DNA from: JACTOJ01 sp032335695 | GTDB taxonomy: Bacteria > Bacillota > Clostridia > Clostridiales > Clostridiaceae | Reading direction: 5' to 3' | NCBI RefSeq assembly: GCF_032335695.1 | Contig: NZ_JACTOJ010000006.1 | Location: 124,001-188,000, forward strand | DNA length: 64,000 bases | Shown here: one piece after another, positions 60,186-64,000 of the stretch | How positions within the stretch are numbered: position 1 is the first letter of the stretch | Layout: each line of letters starts with the position of its first letter | Translations under genes and position numbers: made by a program | The notes under the pieces: model-generated | The model's input: the letters and a program-made list of their open reading frames with translations, nothing else | The model's database searches: none | Told to the model about the DNA's origin: nothing

Positions 60186-60207
60186 GGACACGTCTAATGA
60201 CGTGTCC
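60186..60207 (-). terminator. Terminator of nifJ
   Basis: GGACACGTC (60186-60194) pairs perfectly with GACGTGTCC (60199-60207) around a TAAT loop, followed by TTTTAT on the minus strand, 16 nt after the nifJ stop. Confidence 0.9.
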
Positions 60208-60222
60208 TCCCATAACTAGGAA

Positions 60223-63200
60223 TTACTTTCCAGCTAACTTCTTGTAGCCTTCCAATCTTTCCTTAGCATCTTGTTCAGTTTTCTCGAATAAGCTTTCAGC
60301 TTGTTCTGGGAATGCCTTAGCAAGTGAAGCATATCTAACTTCTCCTAATAAGAAGTCTCTGAAGGATTCAGTTGGTTCCTTAGAATCTAAGCTAAATGGA
60401 TTCTTTCCATCTTCTTTCAAAGTTGGATTGTATCTATATAATGCCCAGTATCCTGAATCTACTGCCTTCTTCTCTTCTAACTGGCTCTTACCCATACCAG
60501 CTTTAAGTCCATGGTTGATACATGGAGCATAAGCTATTATAAGTGATGGTCCTGGATAGCTTTCAGCCTCAGCTATTGCCTTAAGTGTCTGATTCTTATC
60601 AGCACCCATAGATATCTGAGCTACATATACATATCCATAGCTCATAGCCATCATTCCAAGATCCTTCTTCTTAGTTCTCTTACCAGAAGCAGCGAATTTA
60701 GCTATAGCAGATGTTGGAGTCGATTTAGAAGACTGTCCGCCAGTGTTTGAGTAAACTTCTGTATCAAATACAAGAACATTTATATCCTCACCGCTAGCAA
60801 GTACGTGATCTAATCCGCCGTATCCGATATCGTAAGCCCAACCGTCTCCACCGAATATCCACTGTGATTTCTTTATTAAGAAATCTCTGTTTTCGTAGAT
60901 GTAAGCAACATCTTCGTATTTATCCTTGTTTGCTTCAAGAAGTGGTAATGCTTTTAATGCTGCAGCTTTTGAAGCTTTTCCATCTTCTTTTCCAGCAACC
61001 CAAGCTTCTAATGCTTCCTTAAGATCAGCAGGAGCTTCTCCAGCTACTATCTTCTTAGCAGTATCTAATAATTTGTCCCTTAACTGAGAAACTCCAAGAT
61101 ACATACCAAGTCCAAATTCAGCATTGTCTTCGAATAATGAGTTAGCCCAAGCTGGACCCTTTCCTTCATGGTTGTGAGTATATGCTGTTGCTGGTGCACT
61201 AGCAGCCCATATTGATGAACATCCAGTAGCATTAGCAATCATCATTCTATCACCAAATAATTGAGTTACAAGCTTAGCATATGCAGTTTCTCCGCAACCT
61301 GCGCAAGCGCCGCTGAACTCAAGAAGTGGCTGCTGGAACTGACTTCCCTTAACGCTGCCTTCGCCCATTGGGTTAGCCTTTGGTGAAAGCTTAAGAGCAT
61401 AATCCCAGTTTGCAATTTGTTCTTCCTGTGTTTCAATTGGCTTCATTATAAGAGCTTTGTTAGGAGCTGGACATACCTGAGCACAGTTTCCGCATCCTGT
61501 ACAATCTAAAGTAGTTACCTGTATCTTGTAGTTTAAGCCTTCAAATGTCTTTCCGCCTGCAGCTTTTTTGCTCTTGAATGTTTCTGGGGCATTCTTAACT
61601 TCTTCTTCATTCAATAAGAAAGGTCTTATTGCTGCATGAGGACATACATATGAACATTGGTTACATTGGATACAGTTATCAATCTGCCATTCAGGTACAT
61701 TAATAGCTATTCCTCTCTTTTCGTAAGCAGCTGTTCCGCTTGGGAAAGATCCATCAACTAAATCAGTTGAGAATGCACTTACAGGAAGTTTATCTCCTTC
61801 TTGAGCATTCATTGGTTCCAATACATCTTTTACGAATGCAGGAACATCCTTCTTAACAACTTCTTCATCTTTAGCATCTGTCCAGCTTGCTGGAACTTCT
61901 ATCTTAACTAAAGCATCTATTCCTTTATCTATAGCTGCATTGTTCATGTTAACAACTTTTTCACCTTTTTTACCATAGGACTGAACAACAGCATCCTTTA
62001 AGTACTTAACAGCATCTTCAACAGGAATTATGTTAGCTATCTTAAAGAAAGCAGCTTGCATTATCATGTTGATTCTTCCGCCAAGACCTATTTCTTGAGC
62101 TATCTTAACAGCATTTAATGTATAGAAGTTTATATTGTGCTTAGCAATATATCTCTTCATTCTTGCTGGCAGATGCTTTTCAACTTCTTCTTTATCCCAT
62201 ATACAGTTAAGTAAGAAGCTTCCTCCATCCTTTAATCCAGCTAATACATCATACTTATAAACATATGACTGATTATGAGTAGCTATGAAATTAGCTTTAG
62301 TTATTAGATAAGGTGATTTTATTGGTGACTTACCAAATCTTAAGTGAGAAATTGTTACTCCACCAGATTTCTTTGAATCATAATGGAAATAAGCTTGAGC
62401 ATACATGTCTGTATGGTCACCTATGATCTTAACAGCACTCTTGTTAGCACCAACAGTACCATCTGATCCAAGTCCCCAGAACTTACAAGCAGTTGTTCCT
62501 GGAACAGTAACATCTATTTCTTCAGTTATAGGTAATGATAAGAATGTAACATCATCATTTATTCCTAAAGTGAAACCATTCTTTGGACTTTCGCTCTTAA
62601 GGTTGTCAAATACTGCAAGTATGCTTCCTGGAGTTACTTCCTTAGAACCTAATCCATATCTTCCACCAACTATAACTGGCTTTTCTGCTGCATCGTAGAA
62701 TGCATTTCTAACATCCTGATATAATGGTTCTCCAGCTGATCCTGGTTCCTTAGTTCTATCTAAAACAGCGATTTTCTTTACTGTCTTTGGTATATACTTA
62801 AAGAAATGTTCTAATGAGAATGGTCTGAAAAGATGTACGTTTAATAGTCCAACTTTTTCTCCCTTAGCACTTAAGTAATCAATAGTTTCTTCAACAGTCT
62901 GACATACTGAGCCCATAGCTACTATTATGCTCTCTGCATCTTCAGCACCATAGTAATTGAATAAATGATATTCTCTACCAGTTAGCTTGCTTATTTCAGA
63001 CATATAATTTTCTACAATTTCAGGAATTGCATTGTAGTATTTATTAGATGCTTCTCTGCTCTGGAAGTAAACATCACCATTCTGTGCTGTACCTCTTGTT
63101 ACTGGATGTTCAGGATTCAAAGCTTTTCTTCTGAATTCATTAACAGCATCCATATCAAGAAGCTCTTTTAATTCATCATACTCAAGCATTTCAATTTTCT

Positions 63201-63738
63201 GTACTTCATGAGAAGTTCTGAAACCATCGAAGAAGTTTATAAATCCAACTTTTCCTTTTATAGCAGCTAAATGTGCAACTGCTGAAAGATCCATAACTTC
63301 CTGAACACTGCTTTCTGCAAGCATTGCAAGACCAGTTGCTCTAGCAGCCATAACATCTTGATGATCTCCGAATATATTTAGCGCATTAGTTGCTAATGCT
63401 CTAGCACTTACATGGAATACTCCTGGTAGCAATTCTCCAGCAATCTTGTACATATTTGGAATCATTAAAAGTAAACCCTGTGATGCAGTATATGTAGTAG
63501 TCAATGCTCCAGCCTGTAGTGAACCATGAACTGCTCCAGCAGCACCTGCCTCTGACTGCATTTCCATAACCTTAACTTTTTGTCCAAAAACGTTAAGTCT
63601 TCCTTGAGAACTCCACTCGTCAACATGTTCAGCCATTGGAGAAGATGGAGTTATAGGATAGATTGCTGCAACATCAGTAAATGCATAAGATATATGAGCT
63701 GCTGCGGTATTTCCATCCATTGTCTTCATTTTTCTCAT
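60223..63738 (-). CDS. nifJ: Pyruvate:ferredoxin (flavodoxin) oxidoreductase
   Basis: 1171-aa single-chain PFOR that converts pyruvate and CoA to acetyl-CoA and CO2, reducing ferredoxin or flavodoxin. Domains in order: N-terminal pyruvate-binding domain (ISYAFTDVAAIYPITPSSPMAE), transketolase-like domain, a two [4Fe-4S] ferredoxin domain (CIQCNQCSYVCP and CTGCGNCAQVCP, near 690-760), and the C-terminal TPP domain with the proximal cluster cysteines in CAGCGETAY and the TPP Mg site GDGWAYDIGYGG. Codons are strongly optimised, indicating high expression. GAAGGA precedes the ATG. It follows a flavodoxin gene by 30 nt. Confidence 0.97.
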   Translation of the reverse strand: MRKMKTMDGNTAAAHISYAFTDVAAIYPITPSSPMAEHVDEWSSQGRLNVFGQKVKVMEMQSEAGAAGAVHGSLQAGALTTTYTASQGLLLMIPNMYKIAGELLPGVFHVSARALATNALNIFGDHQDVMAARATGLAMLAESSVQEVMDLSAVAHLAAIKGKVGFINFFDGFRTSHEVQKIEMLEYDELKELLDMDAVNEFRRKALNPEHPVTRGTAQNGDVYFQSREASNKYYNAIPEIVENYMSEISKLTGREYHLFNYYGAEDAESIIVAMGSVCQTVEETIDYLSAKGEKVGLLNVHLFRPFSLEHFFKYIPKTVKKIAVLDRTKEPGSAGEPLYQDVRNAFYDAAEKPVIVGGRYGLGSKEVTPGSILAVFDNLKSESPKNGFTLGINDDVTFLSLPITEEIDVTVPGTTACKFWGLGSDGTVGANKSAVKIIGDHTDMYAQAYFHYDSKKSGGVTISHLRFGKSPIKSPYLITKANFIATHNQSYVYKYDVLAGLKDGGSFLLNCIWDKEEVEKHLPARMKRYIAKHNINFYTLNAVKIAQEIGLGGRINMIMQAAFFKIANIIPVEDAVKYLKDAVVQSYGKKGEKVVNMNNAAIDKGIDALVKIEVPASWTDAKDEEVVKKDVPAFVKDVLEPMNAQEGDKLPVSAFSTDLVDGSFPSGTAAYEKRGIAINVPEWQIDNCIQCNQCSYVCPHAAIRPFLLNEEEVKNAPETFKSKKAAGGKTFEGLNYKIQVTTLDCTGCGNCAQVCPAPNKALIMKPIETQEEQIANWDYALKLSPKANPMGEGSVKGSQFQQPLLEFSGACAGCGETAYAKLVTQLFGDRMMIANATGCSSIWAASAPATAYTHNHEGKGPAWANSLFEDNAEFGLGMYLGVSQLRDKLLDTAKKIVAGEAPADLKEALEAWVAGKEDGKASKAAALKALPLLEANKDKYEDVAYIYENRDFLIKKSQWIFGGDGWAYDIGYGGLDHVLASGEDINVLVFDTEVYSNTGGQSSKSTPTSAIAKFAASGKRTKKKDLGMMAMSYGYVYVAQISMGADKNQTLKAIAEAESYPGPSLIIAYAPCINHGLKAGMGKSQLEEKKAVDSGYWALYRYNPTLKEDGKNPFSLDSKEPTESFRDFLLGEVRYASLAKAFPEQAESLFEKTEQDAKERLEGYKKLAGK

Positions 63739-63768
63739 TACAAATTCCTTCTTTCTAAAAATTTGTTA

Positions 63769-64000
63769 TTATTTTGATAGCAACTTTCCTAATTCCTTTG
63801 CTTTAGCAAGTTGAGCTTCATCTGGTGATTCTTTTACAGCTAGCTCACCTACAACGTTAAAGCCATAGTCAACCATTTTGGTTTTCCAATCTTCAATAAA
63901 CTTTCCATTGTCCCAGCCATAGGAACCGAAAAGCACCAAAGATTTTCCGTTATTAGGGAGAAGTTTAAACTTGTTTATAAAGGGCTCCAACTCTTGTTGT
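63769..64000 (-). CDS. Flavodoxin (3' part, cut by window edge)
   Basis: Partial: the frame is open to the right edge, so only the C-terminal 76 or so residues are seen. The FMN-binding loop with the aromatic residue (VLFGSYGWDNGKFIEDW) and the helix region GELAVKESPDEAQLAKAKELGKLL are typical of short-chain clostridial flavodoxins. It carries electrons for PFOR, whose gene follows 30 nt later, so the two form an operon. Confidence 0.88.
   Translation of the reverse strand, partial: QQELEPFINKFKLLPNNGKSLVLFGSYGWDNGKFIEDWKTKMVDYGFNVVGELAVKESPDEAQLAKAKELGKLLSK

Noticed and set aside
1..64000. tRNA, rRNA, CRISPR arrays, insertion sequences or prophage genes
   Set aside because: None was recognised: no cloverleaf-like or rRNA-like GC-rich blocks, no regularly spaced direct repeats beyond the MraZ boxes, and no transposase or integrase motif.

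Overview
The window looks like a chromosomal segment of a low-GC, anaerobic, motile Clostridium (sensu stricto type). The evidence is the AT-rich sequence, strong AGGAGG ribosome-binding sites, a Gram-positive style flagellar and chemotaxis set (FliY, CheC, CheD, SwrB-like protein, no L/P-ring genes), a fused FliR-FlhB, a one-polypeptide pyruvate:ferredoxin oxidoreductase and a clostridial mraZ-rsmH-ftsL-PBP cluster. I cannot name the species. No rRNA, tRNA, CRISPR array, transposase or prophage gene was seen.

Layout. 1-2365: start of the division/cell-wall (dcw) cluster read leftwards (mraZ, rsmH, ftsL-like, 5' end of a SpoVD/FtsI-type PBP), with 10-bp-spaced MraZ boxes in front of mraZ. 2492-12373: housekeeping genes: ychF, a Lon-like protease with a degenerate ATPase part, a small basic protein, a calcium-type P-ATPase, a CBS/DRTGG manganese-type pyrophosphatase, an unknown membrane protein and a small cysteine protein. 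12449-35005: a leftward early flagellar operon of about 22.5 kb, in transcription order flgB, flgC, fliE, fliF, fliG, fliH, fliI, fliJ, fliK, flgD, a TIGR02530-type gene, flgE, flbD, fliL, fliO, fliP, fliQ, fliR-flhB, flhA, flhF, flhG, a PilZ gene, sigD, a swrB-like gene, a small ATT-start membrane protein gene, and two rod genes. 35517-39583: a filament block with two flagellin genes flanking a flagellin lysine methylase (fliB) and an unknown 103-aa gene. 39778-47297: late operon flgM, flgN, flgK, flgL, fliW, csrA, flaG, an unknown gene, fliS, fliD, fliT-like. 47435-57877: chemotaxis/switch operon fapA, cheW, cheD, cheB, cheR, cheA, cheC, cheY, cheW, fliM, fliY. 58101-64000: an aminotransferase, a HAD phosphatase, a Cys/His-rich DUF1292 protein, nifJ (PFOR) and a flavodoxin cut by the window edge.

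Regulation is unusually readable. The early operon encodes the sigma factor SigD. Four promoters of one form, TAAA-N15-NNCGATAW, precede flagellin 2, the main flagellin, flgM and fapA, while none was found before flgB. FlgM (anti-sigma) lies in the late operon. The main flagellin leader carries a hairpin presenting AAAGGATG in its loop, a textbook CsrA target, and both csrA and its antagonist fliW are in the late operon. Together these describe a SigD/FlgM transcriptional checkpoint plus a CsrA/FliW translational checkpoint on filament synthesis.

Many starts were moved downstream of an in-frame GTG/TTG that overlaps the Shine-Dalgarno sequence (AGGTG-type sites); each case is stated in its entry.
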